Assembly (NCBI RefSeq): GCF_030254645.1
Contig: NZ_CP116346.1
Location: 620,001-684,000 of the forward strand
DNA length: 64,000 bases
Reading direction: 5' to 3'
From: Paucibacter sediminis
GTDB taxonomy: Bacteria; Pseudomonadota; Gammaproteobacteria; Burkholderiales; Burkholderiaceae_C
A program made the position numbers and the translations under genes. This document shows positions 33,363 through 42,653 of this stretch, one piece after another (the stretch's first letter is position 1; each line of letters starts with the position of its first letter). Below the pieces are notes generated by a model that was not told the origin of the DNA, searched no databases, and saw nothing but the letters and a program-made list of their open reading frames with translations.

Positions 33363-35765
33363 TCAATGCAGCATCAGGCCGGGCACGCGGGCGGGCCGGC
33401 GGCGCGGCAGCAGGCGCTCCAGCCATACCGCGAAGGCGGGCAGCGCCGTCATCGCCATCACCATATTCACCATAAACATGAAGGCCAGCAGCTTGCCCAT
33501 ATCGGCCTGGAACTTGAGCGCCGAGAACGACCAGGTGGCCACGCCCAGGGCCAGCGTGATGGCGGTGAAGATGGTGGCCGTGCCGACCTCCAGGATCGCC
33601 TGCTCGAGCGCCTGCACGATGGACTGGCCCCTGGCCAGATGCAGCTGCAGGCGGTTGTAGATGTAGAAGGCGTAGTCGACGCCGATACCCACCGCCAGCA
33701 CCATCACCGGCAGGGTGGCCACGGTGAGGCCGATCTGCAGTTCCTTCATGAACCAGTAGCCGATGAAGGTGCCGATGGTGAGCGGCAGGCAGCAGGCCAG
33801 CACGGCCCGGAAGTCGCGGTAGGTCGCGAACACCAGCAGCACGATGGCGGCATAGACGTACAGCATCATCGGCAGCTCGCTGGCCTCCAGCGTCTCGTTC
33901 ACCGCCGCCAGCACGCCGGCATTGCCCGAGGCCAGGCGGATCTGCACGCCCGCCTCGGCATGGCCGGCGGCGAAGGCCTTGACGGCCTCGATGACGCGCT
34001 GGATGGTGACCGCCTTGTGGTCGGTCAGGTAGAGGTGCACGGCGGTCATGCTGCAGTCCTTGCGCATGGTGCCGCGGGTGCGGGCGATCTCGGTGGCCAG
34101 GGCCGCGAAGTTGGCGGCGTCCAGGGGCACCGCTTCCATCTTCGGGTTGCCCTCGTTGTAGCCGAGGTTGTACTGCTTCATCTGGTCGGAGAAGGCGCTG
34201 ACGGACAGCACGCCGGGCACCGGCTGCATGGCCCAGACGAAGCGGTCCTGGAACAGGCCGATGTTGACGTTGCCGCAGAAGCCGATGCCGTCCTGGGTGG
34301 CGAGAGCGCCAGGGGCCGCGCTGGCCTCGAAGATCACGGTCAGCCAGTCCAGGCCGGTGTCGTAGTTGGCGGCGATCGACACGGCGTCGCGGTTGAAGCG
34401 CGCATCCGGGCGCAGCTCGGGTGCGCCCGGCTCCACCGTGCCGACCACGCGGCCATGGCTTTGCCACACCGCCAGCCCGAACAGCACGGCGACCAGGCCC
34501 AGGCAGACCGCGGCATGGCGCGGCCTGGCGATGCGGGCCAGCAGGCGCAGCCAATCGGCGCGCGCCTCGCGCAGCGCCATCGCGGCATCGGCATAGCTGC
34601 GCTCGACGCGGAAGAAGGAGGCCGCCACCGGCAGCATCAGCAGGTTGGTGACGATCTTGAAGGCCACGCCCAGCGAGGCCGCGATCGCCAGCTCGCGCAC
34701 CATCGGGATCGGGATCAGCAAGAGCGTGATGAAGGAGACAAAGGCGGTCGCCAGCGCCAGCGTGCCCGGGATCAGCAGGCCCGTGAGGCTGGCGCGGCAG
34801 GCGGCCTCGCAGCTCCGGCCCAGCGAGACCTCGCGCACGATGAAGTTGATCTGCTGCACGCCATGCGAGACGCCGATCGCAAACACCAGAAAGGGCACCA
34901 GCACCGCCAGCGGGTCCAGGCCGAAGCCCAGCAGCTGCAGCGCGCCGAACTGCCACACCAGCGAGGTGAAGGAGCACAGGATGGGCAGCAGCGTGAACAA
35001 CAGCGAGCGGCAATACCAGTAGACCGCCGCGGCGGTGAGCAGCAGGGCCAGGCCGAAATAGGCCAGCACCGAACCGGCGGCGTCGGCGATCTCGCCCACC
35101 TGCTTGGCGAAGCCGATGATCTCGATCGCGAAATCCTGGTCCTCGAAGCGCTGGCGCAGCTGCTGCTCGAGGATGCGGTTGTAGGCCACGTAGTCGAGCT
35201 GGCGGCCGTCGGCGCCGGTCTCGATCAGCTCGGCGCTGATCATGGCGCTGTCCTGCCCGCGCGAGACCAGGGTGCCGACGAAGCCGCCCTGCAGCGCCGC
35301 CGCCCGGATCTTGGCGATGCTCGCCTCATCCAGGCTCTCGGGCGTGACGCTGCCGTCGATGAGCGGATCGGCGCGGAAGCCCTCCTCGGTGATCTCGTTG
35401 ACGAAGCTGTTGGGCGTCCACAGCGACTGCACACCCAGCCGCTCGACATTCGGCAGAAAGGTCACCGCCTGCGTCACCTGGTAGAGCCGGCTCAAGGCCG
35501 CCGCGGTCCAGATCGTGCCCTGGCGCGCCCGCACCACGATGTTGAGGCGGTTCGCGCCCATCACATCGTTGCGGTAGGCGTGGAAGGTCGCCACATAGGG
35601 ATGGTTGCTGGGCAGGTGCTTCTCGAAGCCGGCCTCCATGCGCAGCCGCGAGCCGAAATAGCCCATCACCAGCGTCAGCAGCAGCAGCGCCGCCATCACC
35701 AGCTTGCGCCGCCCGAAGCAGAAGGCCTCTAGGCGATCCAGGAAACGCTGCGTCATCGCCGTCAT
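33363..35765 (-). CDS. RND/MMPL family transporter
   Basis: An 800-residue inner-membrane pump with twelve predicted membrane segments arranged as two repeats, each with a large periplasmic loop (after about residues 40 and 430). Signature parts are FLVFAIGVSHGVQQINFI in the first half and VLAVGIGVDYAFYIYNRL in the second, both typical of HAE3/MMPL-type exporters. With DUF1302, DUF1329 and the YCF48-like protein it forms a module thought to move hydrophobic molecules across the envelope. The gene is 14 bp from one neighbour and 5 bp from the other. Confidence 0.92.
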   Translation of the reverse strand: MTAMTQRFLDRLEAFCFGRRKLVMAALLLLTLVMGYFGSRLRMEAGFEKHLPSNHPYVATFHAYRNDVMGANRLNIVVRARQGTIWTAAALSRLYQVTQAVTFLPNVERLGVQSLWTPNSFVNEITEEGFRADPLIDGSVTPESLDEASIAKIRAAALQGGFVGTLVSRGQDSAMISAELIETGADGRQLDYVAYNRILEQQLRQRFEDQDFAIEIIGFAKQVGEIADAAGSVLAYFGLALLLTAAAVYWYCRSLLFTLLPILCSFTSLVWQFGALQLLGFGLDPLAVLVPFLVFAIGVSHGVQQINFIVREVSLGRSCEAACRASLTGLLIPGTLALATAFVSFITLLLIPIPMVRELAIAASLGVAFKIVTNLLMLPVAASFFRVERSYADAAMALREARADWLRLLARIARPRHAAVCLGLVAVLFGLAVWQSHGRVVGTVEPGAPELRPDARFNRDAVSIAANYDTGLDWLTVIFEASAAPGALATQDGIGFCGNVNIGLFQDRFVWAMQPVPGVLSVSAFSDQMKQYNLGYNEGNPKMEAVPLDAANFAALATEIARTRGTMRKDCSMTAVHLYLTDHKAVTIQRVIEAVKAFAAGHAEAGVQIRLASGNAGVLAAVNETLEASELPMMLYVYAAIVLLVFATYRDFRAVLACCLPLTIGTFIGYWFMKELQIGLTVATLPVMVLAVGIGVDYAFYIYNRLQLHLARGQSIVQALEQAILEVGTATIFTAITLALGVATWSFSALKFQADMGKLLAFMFMVNMVMAMTALPAFAVWLERLLPRRRPARVPGLMLH

Positions 35766-35770
35766 GCCCC

Positions 35771-37408
35771 TCAGAAGTTGCGCGAGGCGTTGAGGCCGAT
35801 GAAGCTGCGGTCGCGGTAGGGCTGGTCGACCGCCGTCTCGCCACCCATGAAGCGGGCGTAGTTGACGGCAAACTGCCAGCGCGCCGGGTTCTGGATGAAG
35901 CTGACGATGAAGTTGGCCGAATGCGCGCCCTTCATGAAGGTGGCGGCGCCATTGGGCGTGCGGCCGCTCAGCGCGCGGAAGTAGTAGAGCTCCGGCACCA
36001 CCTGCCAGCCCGGGATCAACGAGCCGTCGTAGACCCAGCTGAAGTCGAAGTTGATGCCCGCCGAGTTCTTCGTGCCCACCGCCACCGGCGTGCCGCTGGC
36101 CGAGGTCTGCTGGCCCCAGCCCCAGCCGCCGGCCGAGATCAGGTCATCGCCGTACTGCTGCTGCAGGCGCGGGAAGCGTATCGCCACCGCCTCGGCCAGC
36201 AAGGTGCCGGTCTGCGCGCCTAGCAGATTCAGCAGCCCGGGGGCCGAGTCCGGCGTCAGGCTGAACAGCGCGGTGAGCGCCAGCTGCATGCGCGAGGTAT
36301 CGACCCAGCAGTTGCCGTTCTGCGAGGCGCAGCCGGTGGTGGCGGCGTTGATGGTGGCCGCGTCCTTGGGGCGGTAGGAGAACTCGGCGCCGATGGCCCA
36401 GTCGCCCAGCGGGAAGTTGGCCGAGAGGCCGTAGAGCTTGCGGTTCTCGCCGTACACCCAGCCCATGCCGCCGTTCGGGTCGTTGAAGGTGAAGGACGGC
36501 GACTTGTCGTGGTAGTTGATCGCGTAGGCGCCCAGGTTCAGCTGCGTGCCCTGCGGCTGGTAGCGCAGCGAGACGCCCCATTGGCCGCTGTTTTTCGCCT
36601 TGGTTTCCGGATAGCCATAGGCGCCGTGGCCGGCGCCCAGGCCGTTGAAGCTGGACCAGAAGCTGCCGGTGGGTGGCATGTAGTTGGCGTTCCAGCCCAG
36701 CTGCACATAGCCCTCGATGTTCAGGCCATGGCCCAGGCCGGCGGCGGCGCTGACGATGGGCGCGGGCAGGATGGCCTCCTTGAGCTGGGTGCCGGGCTGC
36801 GAGAGGCGCATCACGTCGACCGCGTTGGTGACGTTGATGCCGCCCGGGATGAACAGGCTCTCGCCCCAGCTGATCACCTGGTTGCCGGCGCGCACGCGCA
36901 CGGACTGGTCCTCAAAGTCGAACTTCTTGCTGACCCAGAGGTCCAGCACGCGCGCCTTGAAGCGCAGGTCGCGGCGTGCGTCATCGGCCAGGTTGCCGTC
37001 CAGGCCCGGCGGCGTGGTGGCACTGCTCCAGCCGGTGGTGCGAGTGGCCGAGAAGTCGCGCAGCCAGCTCACCCGCGCCATCGCGGTGACGCTCTCGGGG
37101 AACTTGAGCAGCAGCTCGTGCGAGCCCTTGAGGTAGGTGGTGAAGGCATCGCCCTTGGCGTAGTTGAGGTCGCCCTGGTCGCCCAGGCCGCTGGTCCAGG
37201 CCAGGCGGCCGGCCGGCCCGCCGCTGTTGCCCTCGATGACGCGGCCGCCATCCGGGGCATTGGTACGTATGCCGGTACCGACGCTGAGGGTCGAATCGAA
37301 GCTGCCCGAGACGAACTCGGTGTTGAAGGTTTCGGCGCTGGCGCCAGCGCAGACGATGGCCGTGGCGGCCGCGACGGCGCGCGCCGCGAGTTGGGGCTTG
37401 TTGATCAC
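35771..37408 (-). CDS. DUF1302 family outer-membrane protein
   Basis: A 545-residue protein with a signal peptide ending CAGASA and a beta-strand-rich body ending in Phe (GLNASRNF), the C-terminal signature of an outer-membrane barrel. Conserved family stretches are VRAGNQVISWGESLFIPGGI and LNIEGYVQLGWN. DUF1302 proteins are found beside DUF1329 genes in clusters that degrade steroids, terpenes or other hydrophobic compounds and may act as outer-membrane channels. Here the cluster is joined to amine-degrading enzymes, which is less usual. Confidence 0.9.
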   Translation of the reverse strand: MINKPQLAARAVAAATAIVCAGASAETFNTEFVSGSFDSTLSVGTGIRTNAPDGGRVIEGNSGGPAGRLAWTSGLGDQGDLNYAKGDAFTTYLKGSHELLLKFPESVTAMARVSWLRDFSATRTTGWSSATTPPGLDGNLADDARRDLRFKARVLDLWVSKKFDFEDQSVRVRAGNQVISWGESLFIPGGINVTNAVDVMRLSQPGTQLKEAILPAPIVSAAAGLGHGLNIEGYVQLGWNANYMPPTGSFWSSFNGLGAGHGAYGYPETKAKNSGQWGVSLRYQPQGTQLNLGAYAINYHDKSPSFTFNDPNGGMGWVYGENRKLYGLSANFPLGDWAIGAEFSYRPKDAATINAATTGCASQNGNCWVDTSRMQLALTALFSLTPDSAPGLLNLLGAQTGTLLAEAVAIRFPRLQQQYGDDLISAGGWGWGQQTSASGTPVAVGTKNSAGINFDFSWVYDGSLIPGWQVVPELYYFRALSGRTPNGAATFMKGAHSANFIVSFIQNPARWQFAVNYARFMGGETAVDQPYRDRSFIGLNASRNF

Positions 37409-37436
37409 GAAGCTCTCCTAGTGGTGTCGAGGCGGA

Positions 37437-38834
37437 TCAGCGATCGCTGATGGCACGCAGGTTGTCCGAGGTGTAGAAGGGCGCCTTCATGCGCTCGCCG
37501 CTCGGTTCGGTCAGCCACCGGACGTCGACGCCCGCACCCACGGTGCTGAAGTCGAAGATGTAGCGGCCCTCGGGCAGGTTGTATTGGCTGAAGGCGGCCA
37601 CGTCGCAGCTGCCGGTCTCGTAGACCGGGATCAGGTAGCCCTCGCGCACCTTCCAGAGCGCGCCCTGCATGTCGTAGTCCTCGGCCAGCACGGCGTTCCA
37701 GCTGTCCTCGTCGAGGTAGTAGGTGCGCTTGGGCGAGACATGGCGCGCGCCCTTCTTGACGCTGGCCTCGACCACCCAGACGCGGTGCAGCTCGTAGCGG
37801 CGCGCGCTCGCGGCCAGCGCGTTCTTCTGCACCAGGTCCGACACCTTGGCCTTGAAGTCGTAAACGCCCAGCGCGTTGTAGGGCACCAGCAGTTCCTTCT
37901 TGCCGACCAGCTTCCAGTCGAAACGGTCCAGCGTGCCGGTGAACATGATGGTCTCGTCCAGCAGGTACTGGTTCTCGAAACCGATCTGCGGCGCGTCGTA
38001 GGCATAGGCCGGCAGGCGGCGCACGCGGCGCTGGCCGGGGAAGTAGTAGAAGGTCTCGCCGCTGGGGTTGTCCAGCAGGACATTGGCCGCCAGCGCCTGA
38101 CCGGCCAGCGCCGCCGGCGACTTGTAGCTGAAGTAGGTGAAGTACTCGATATTGCCGACGTCAGAGAGCTTGGCCGAGCCCTTCTTGCCCCAGGGGTAGA
38201 ACATGGTCTGCTCGAAGCCGGCCTGGATCCAGTCCTCGCTGCCGCGGCGCGGCGAGACGAAGGTGAAGCCGTTGGGGAAGTCCGTGCCCACCCCGTGGTA
38301 GCGCATCTTGAAATTCATCATGGCCTGCGCGCCGGTGCTGGGCAGCGGGAAGGGAATGCCCGGCACCGCTGCCGACTTGAGGCTCCAGCCGTCCTCGCCC
38401 ATCTTGGCGGCGCTGACGTTCTTCCTGGTGTTCTCGGCCACGAAGTCCGGCGCGCCGCAGCTGCGCCGCGTCGGGTAGACGTCCATCTGGAAGCCGGGGT
38501 TCTGCTTCAGCAGGGCCAGCTGGCCGGGGCTCAGCTGCTCGGCATGCTCGGCGGCATTGGCGGCAGTGATCGAGTGCAGCGGCTTGTCGGCCTTGTACTT
38601 CCAGAAATCCTTGCGCAGCTTGCCGTAGGCCCAGCCCTCGCTGGCCTGCGCCTCATTCGTCCAGGCCGGGATGCGGCCATCCTTGCTGGCGGCCGCGTCG
38701 CCGCCCAGCGGGGTCAGCTTGCCGCCGAGTTGGCTGGCGTCGGCCGCGATGGCGTTATTGGGGCCCGCCAGGGCCAGGCAGGCCGCGGCCAACAGGGCCG
38801 CATGGAATCGACGCTTGGAAATCGGATCAGCCAT
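37437..38834 (-). CDS. DUF1329 family exported protein
   Basis: A 465-residue periplasmic or outer-membrane-associated protein related in fold to lipid carriers of the LolA/LolB type (established for DUF1329). The signal peptide ends near NNAIAADA. The start at 38834 is preferred because GGAG lies 9 bp upstream; an ATG at 38852 would add six residues and overlap the ALDH stop. It probably shuttles a hydrophobic ligand between the RND pump and the DUF1302 barrel encoded next to it. Confidence 0.9.
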   Translation of the reverse strand: MADPISKRRFHAALLAAACLALAGPNNAIAADASQLGGKLTPLGGDAAASKDGRIPAWTNEAQASEGWAYGKLRKDFWKYKADKPLHSITAANAAEHAEQLSPGQLALLKQNPGFQMDVYPTRRSCGAPDFVAENTRKNVSAAKMGEDGWSLKSAAVPGIPFPLPSTGAQAMMNFKMRYHGVGTDFPNGFTFVSPRRGSEDWIQAGFEQTMFYPWGKKGSAKLSDVGNIEYFTYFSYKSPAALAGQALAANVLLDNPSGETFYYFPGQRRVRRLPAYAYDAPQIGFENQYLLDETIMFTGTLDRFDWKLVGKKELLVPYNALGVYDFKAKVSDLVQKNALAASARRYELHRVWVVEASVKKGARHVSPKRTYYLDEDSWNAVLAEDYDMQGALWKVREGYLIPVYETGSCDVAAFSQYNLPEGRYIFDFSTVGAGVDVRWLTEPSGERMKAPFYTSDNLRAISDR

Positions 38835-38848
38835 TTCTAAGTCTCCAG

Positions 38849-40369
38849 TCAAGTCGTGGATGGTTCGGTTGCTGGCGCCTTCGGCACGGTGTCGGCCGGG
38901 TACCAGTTCCAGTCTTCGCGCTCATCAAAGCGGGTGATCTGCTTAAGCTCCAGGAAGGCTTCGTAGCCCGACCGGCCCAGCTCGCGGCCGATGCCAGAGG
39001 CCTTCATGCCGCCCCAGGGCAGCTGGGTGAAGGTGGGCTGGGAGCAGTTGATCCACACCACGCCCGCACGCAGGGCGCGGGCCACGCGCTCGCAGCGCGC
39101 CGCGTCGGCCGACATCACCGCGCCGGCCAGGCCGTAGCGGCTGTCGTTGGCCAGCGCGATCGCTTCCGCTTCGCTGTCGAAGGGATTCACGCAGACCACC
39201 GGGCCGAACACCTCCTCGCGCCAGATGAGGCTGTCGGTCGGCACATCGGCAAACACGGTGGGCTGCAGGAAATGGCCGCGCTCCAGGCCGGCGGGGCGGC
39301 CGCCGCCACTGACCAGGCGGGCGCCACCGTCGCGGGCCCGCACGATCGCCTCCAGCACCTTGGCATGCTGGGCGGCCGACACCAGGGGCCCCATCTGCAC
39401 GCCCTCGGCGTCGCCGGGGCCGATGCGGATCGCCTCGGCGGCCGCCTTCAGGCGCGCCAGCAGGGCCGCGTAGAGCGGGCGCTGCACCAGCACGCGCGAG
39501 GTGGCCGAGCAGACCTGGCCCTGATTCCAGAACACGCCGAACTGCAGCCACTGCACGGCCTTGTCGAGATCGCTGTCGGCAAAGATGATCAGCGGCGACT
39601 TGCCGCCCAGCTCCAGGCTGACGTTGCGGCTCTCGCGCGCCGCCGCGGCCATCACCTTGGCACCGGTGGCCAGCGAGCCGGTGAAGGCCAGCTTGTCGAC
39701 GCCGGGATGCTCGGCCAGCGGCGCGCCGGCTTCGGTACCCAGCCCGGTCACCAGATTGAAGGCGCCGGCGGGCAGCCCCGCCTCGTGCAGATAACGCGCC
39801 AGTTCCGTGCAGCTCAGCAGGCACAGCTCGGAGGGCTTGAGCACCACGCAGCAGCCCGCGGCGAGCGCCGGCGCCACCTTCCAGGCCGCCATCAGCAGCG
39901 GGAAGTTCCAGGGTGTGATGGCGCCCACCACGCCCACCGGCTCCCTGCGGATGCGGCAGTCAAAACGCGCATCGCCCACATCGACAGCGGCCTCGCCCTC
40001 GGCCTCGATCTGCTCGGCCATGTCGGCGTAGTAGTCGAAGCAGAAGGCGGCGTCGGCCACATCCCCGCGCGCCTCCTTGAGCGGCTTGCCGTTGTCGCGC
40101 TGCTCCAGCCGCGCCAGCTGCTCCTGCTCGGCGCGCAGGGCGGCCGCCACCTGGCGCAGCAGGGCCGCGCGCTCGGCGGCGCGCAGGCGCGGCCAGGGCC
40201 CGTGGTCGAAGGCACGGCGCGCGGCGGCGACGGCCGCGTCCACATCGGCGGCCGTGGCGGCGGCGGCGCGGGCAAAGACCTCCTCGCAAGCCGGGTCCTG
40301 CACGTCCAGCGTGCCACCGCGGGCCGCGGGCACGAAGGCGCCGTCGATGTAGAGAAGCCGCTCCAGCAT
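38849..40369 (-). CDS. aldehyde dehydrogenase (betaine-aldehyde-type)
   Basis: A 506-residue ALDH: oxyanion Asn in ITPWNFPLLMA, Glu in SLELGGKSPLI, catalytic Cys in NQGQVCSATSRV. It resembles aminoaldehyde/betaine-aldehyde dehydrogenases. The start at 40369 (MLERLLYIDGAFVPAA) is 5 bp from the stop of the dehydrogenase gene upstream. It is the second gene in the operon and clearly distinct from the ALDH at 26433-27953, so two different aldehydes are probably made in the pathway. Confidence 0.93.
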   Translation of the reverse strand: MLERLLYIDGAFVPAARGGTLDVQDPACEEVFARAAAATAADVDAAVAAARRAFDHGPWPRLRAAERAALLRQVAAALRAEQEQLARLEQRDNGKPLKEARGDVADAAFCFDYYADMAEQIEAEGEAAVDVGDARFDCRIRREPVGVVGAITPWNFPLLMAAWKVAPALAAGCCVVLKPSELCLLSCTELARYLHEAGLPAGAFNLVTGLGTEAGAPLAEHPGVDKLAFTGSLATGAKVMAAAARESRNVSLELGGKSPLIIFADSDLDKAVQWLQFGVFWNQGQVCSATSRVLVQRPLYAALLARLKAAAEAIRIGPGDAEGVQMGPLVSAAQHAKVLEAIVRARDGGARLVSGGGRPAGLERGHFLQPTVFADVPTDSLIWREEVFGPVVCVNPFDSEAEAIALANDSRYGLAGAVMSADAARCERVARALRAGVVWINCSQPTFTQLPWGGMKASGIGRELGRSGYEAFLELKQITRFDEREDWNWYPADTVPKAPATEPSTT

Positions 40370-40374
40370 GCTGC

Positions 40375-41592
40375 TCAGCCGATCTGGCGCGTCAGCGAGA
40401 TCGCGAACTGGCGCTTCTCGGCTTCCACGAAGTAGGACTTGGCATCGAAATAGGCCTCGGGCGCGTAGACGCCGGGCCGGCGCGGTTCGCGCAGCATCAG
40501 CTGCACGGCGATCGAGGCATTCATCGAGGTTGCCGCGTCGACATAACCCTCGTACATCGGATGGGCGCGCACGATGACCTCGCAGCGCGCCGTGGCCGGC
40601 TGGCCGCCGACCCGGCCGCGGCCGATCGCGAAGTGGATCTCGCTGCTCTGCTGCGCGGGGATGCGCTGGGCGTTCTCGGCGATATTGCGGTTGATGACGG
40701 CGTTCAGCAGGTCCAGCGGCCGCACCGGCGTGCCGTTGATGTCCACCGGGCGGTCGAAGTCGCCGAAGCCCGCCTTCACCAGCCCCACCCAGGCCTCGTG
40801 CTCGCGCTTGGGCAGATGCAGCTTCCAGGTGAACTCCTGGATGCCCTTCTGACGGATGCCATCGGCCAGCGGCACGGTCAGCTGCTCGGAATGGATCGAG
40901 TACATGAACTCGCAGCGCCCCCAGGGCTCGGGCAGGTCGATCACTTCCTTGCCGGTCTGCGGCGCGCATTCGACATGGCGGCCGCCGAGGAACTGCACGC
41001 AGGGATGGGCGTACTCGGCCAGCACGGTCGAGACGCTGTAGGGCGGCACCAGCACCGGGTTCTCCGCGCCGCTCAGGGTGGCGGCCCAGTAGAGGTGGAT
41101 GCTGTCGATCTCGTCGAGCTGATCGGCCACGGCGCGGCAGATCACATTCGACATGCCCGGGTCGGCGCCGACGCCCAGCACCGCCACCACGCCGGCGGCG
41201 CGGAAGCGCTCGTGCCACTCCAGTTGCTTGACCGTGTAGGTGCCCAGCCCGCCCAGGTCCACATAGTCCGCCCTGGCGTCCAGCGCGGCGGCAAAGATGG
41301 CCATCTGATGGCCGGCCAGGGTCGGCACCGCGTTGACGCAGATGTCGACCCCGTCGAGCGCACGCCGCAGCGCCTGCGCATCGCTCACATCCAGCTCGTG
41401 CAGGCTCAGACGCGCGTCGTTGTTCATCGCCTCGCCCAGCGCCCGCATGCGCTCGCGGCTCGAGTCAAAGAGCTTGAGTTCCGCGATGTCGACGATGGCC
41501 CGATCCGACAGCAGGTCGCGAACGATGCCCTGCCCCATCATGCCGGCGCCGCCCAACAGGGCGATGCGCACCTTCTTGTCCTTGTTGCTCAT
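40375..41592 (-). CDS. saccharopine dehydrogenase-like / lysine-6-dehydrogenase-like oxidoreductase
   Basis: A 405-residue NAD(P)-dependent enzyme. The N-terminal Rossmann motif is RIALLGGAGMMGQGI; later parts (YVDLGGLGTYTVKQLEWHE and LGVGADPGMSNVI) match the saccharopine/lysine-6-dehydrogenase family. These enzymes oxidatively deaminate an amino group or reduce an imine. It is the first gene of the large operon, with AAGGA-type ribosome binding site before 41592 and two palindromes further upstream. The start was chosen over one 132 bp upstream for those reasons. Confidence 0.88.
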   Translation of the reverse strand: MSNKDKKVRIALLGGAGMMGQGIVRDLLSDRAIVDIAELKLFDSSRERMRALGEAMNNDARLSLHELDVSDAQALRRALDGVDICVNAVPTLAGHQMAIFAAALDARADYVDLGGLGTYTVKQLEWHERFRAAGVVAVLGVGADPGMSNVICRAVADQLDEIDSIHLYWAATLSGAENPVLVPPYSVSTVLAEYAHPCVQFLGGRHVECAPQTGKEVIDLPEPWGRCEFMYSIHSEQLTVPLADGIRQKGIQEFTWKLHLPKREHEAWVGLVKAGFGDFDRPVDINGTPVRPLDLLNAVINRNIAENAQRIPAQQSSEIHFAIGRGRVGGQPATARCEVIVRAHPMYEGYVDAATSMNASIAVQLMLREPRRPGVYAPEAYFDAKSYFVEAEKRQFAISLTRQIG

Positions 41593-41627
41593 TCCAGCTT
41601 CCTTGCTTCCACTGCGGAGCCAGTCTA

Positions 41628-41649
41628 AAACCGATCGATTAGTCGGTTT
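41628..41649. promoter_or_regulatory. palindromic operator 1 (TetR-like) upstream of the amine operon
   Basis: AAACCGA at 41628-41634 pairs perfectly with TCGGTTT at 41643-41649. The inner CCGATCGATTAGTCGG matches the core of the second palindrome CCGATCGATCGATCGG at 13 of 16 positions. It lies about 36 bp upstream of the first gene, a good place for repression. Confidence 0.55.
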
Positions 41650-41776
41650 ATGGGGGTTTTCCAGCGGAAGACGGGAATGAACAACCAGGCCAAACGAAGT
41701 CACGGCGACACTCTGGCCTCGCAAACTGACTTATGTTTCGGACTTTTTGGAGGAAGGGGAGTCGCGCCTGGCCAGC

Positions 41777-41796
41777 GTCCGATCGATCGATCGGAC
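41777..41796. promoter_or_regulatory. palindromic operator 2, perfect 20-bp palindrome
   Basis: GTCCGATCGATCGATCGGAC is a perfect 20-bp palindrome about 185 bp upstream of the operon start. It shares its core with the palindrome at 41628-41649, so both probably bind one dimeric regulator. Confidence 0.55.
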
Positions 41797-41980
41797 ACCG
41801 CCAAAGACAACGGCCGGGCTCTGCCTAACTGTTTGGTGAGCCGCCCGATACCGAGGGCAAGCTCAATCAGCCGGTGGCTGAGGCTGCTGCAGCGTTTGCG
41901 GTCGGTCGACCCTGCGGGGCAGCCTTACCGGGAGCGGCGGTCGCCGTGAATTCAGCGCCGGACGACGGATTCGGGACCGC

Positions 41981-42586
41981 TCAGCCCCGGGGCTTCGGCT
42001 TGAAGAGATGCAAGACCTCGCCCCGCGCCAACATCTCGACCAGCTGCGCGATCCGCGCGGCGCGGGTCTGCGGCCTCACCGCAGTCTGCACACGCCAAAG
42101 CACCGCGTAGCGGTTGCTGGCGTTGATGGTCGCGAAGAAGGCCTGCGCCGGCGGGCACTGGGCCAGCGCGGCCTGCAGGTCTTCCGGCACGGTGGCCGTG
42201 CGCGCGCCATCGTAGGCGCGCTCCCAGCGGCCGTCGGCTTTGGCGGCATCGACCTGGGCCTGCCCGGCGGGCTGCATCCGCCCTGCTTCGATGAGCGCAG
42301 CGACCTTGGTCACATTCGTCTTCGACCAGACGCTGCGCGGCCGGCGCGGGGTGAAACGCTGCAGGAAGTGCTGGTCATCGAAGCCCTTCTTCTGCCCATC
42401 GATCCAGCCCCAACACAGCGCGATCTCCACCGCCTCGAGGTACGTGACGCTGGGGACGCCGACCCCTTTCTTGGCGATTTTTAGCCACAAGCCATCGGAG
42501 CTCGCGTGATGCTTGCTCAACCAGGCCTCAAAGGCCTGTGCGGACTTGAATGGCTTTACATCCGGGATGGCTTGAGGGGCGTCCAT
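41981..42586 (-). CDS. YdeI/OmpD-associated family protein
   Basis: A 201-residue cytoplasmic protein of the YdeI/OmpD-associated family: FEAWLSKHHASSDGLWLKIA at the N-terminus, then EAVEIALCWGWIDGQKKG and FTPRRPRSVWSKTN, all conserved in the family. E. coli YdeI has been linked to resistance to antimicrobial peptides, but the biochemical role is not known. The gene stands alone on the minus strand; 67 bp separate it from the ribonucleotide reductase gene and 388 bp from the amine operon. Confidence 0.9.
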   Translation of the reverse strand: MDAPQAIPDVKPFKSAQAFEAWLSKHHASSDGLWLKIAKKGVGVPSVTYLEAVEIALCWGWIDGQKKGFDDQHFLQRFTPRRPRSVWSKTNVTKVAALIEAGRMQPAGQAQVDAAKADGRWERAYDGARTATVPEDLQAALAQCPPAQAFFATINASNRYAVLWRVQTAVRPQTRAARIAQLVEMLARGEVLHLFKPKPRG

Positions 42587-42653
42587 ACCGCGCAGTCTGC
42601 CGCAACTCCAGCTGTGCGTTACGACAGGCTGCGCGCCAGTTCAGGCCATCGCC

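Larger units (their letters stand above)
41593..41980. promoter_or_regulatory. 388-bp promoter region of the amine operon
   Basis: No gene was found here. The stretch lies between the stop of the YdeI-like gene (41981) and the start of the operon's first gene, all on the minus strand. It contains two related palindromes (41628-41649 and 41777-41796) described separately, and a locally AT-richer segment around 41725-41760 that may hold promoter elements. Confidence 0.5.

Noticed and set aside
33346-35013. N-terminal extension of the YCF48-like frame through the RND gene
   Set aside because: The extension is the RND transporter gene read in another frame. The real start is MMKTLCKRAA at 33348 with a signal peptide.
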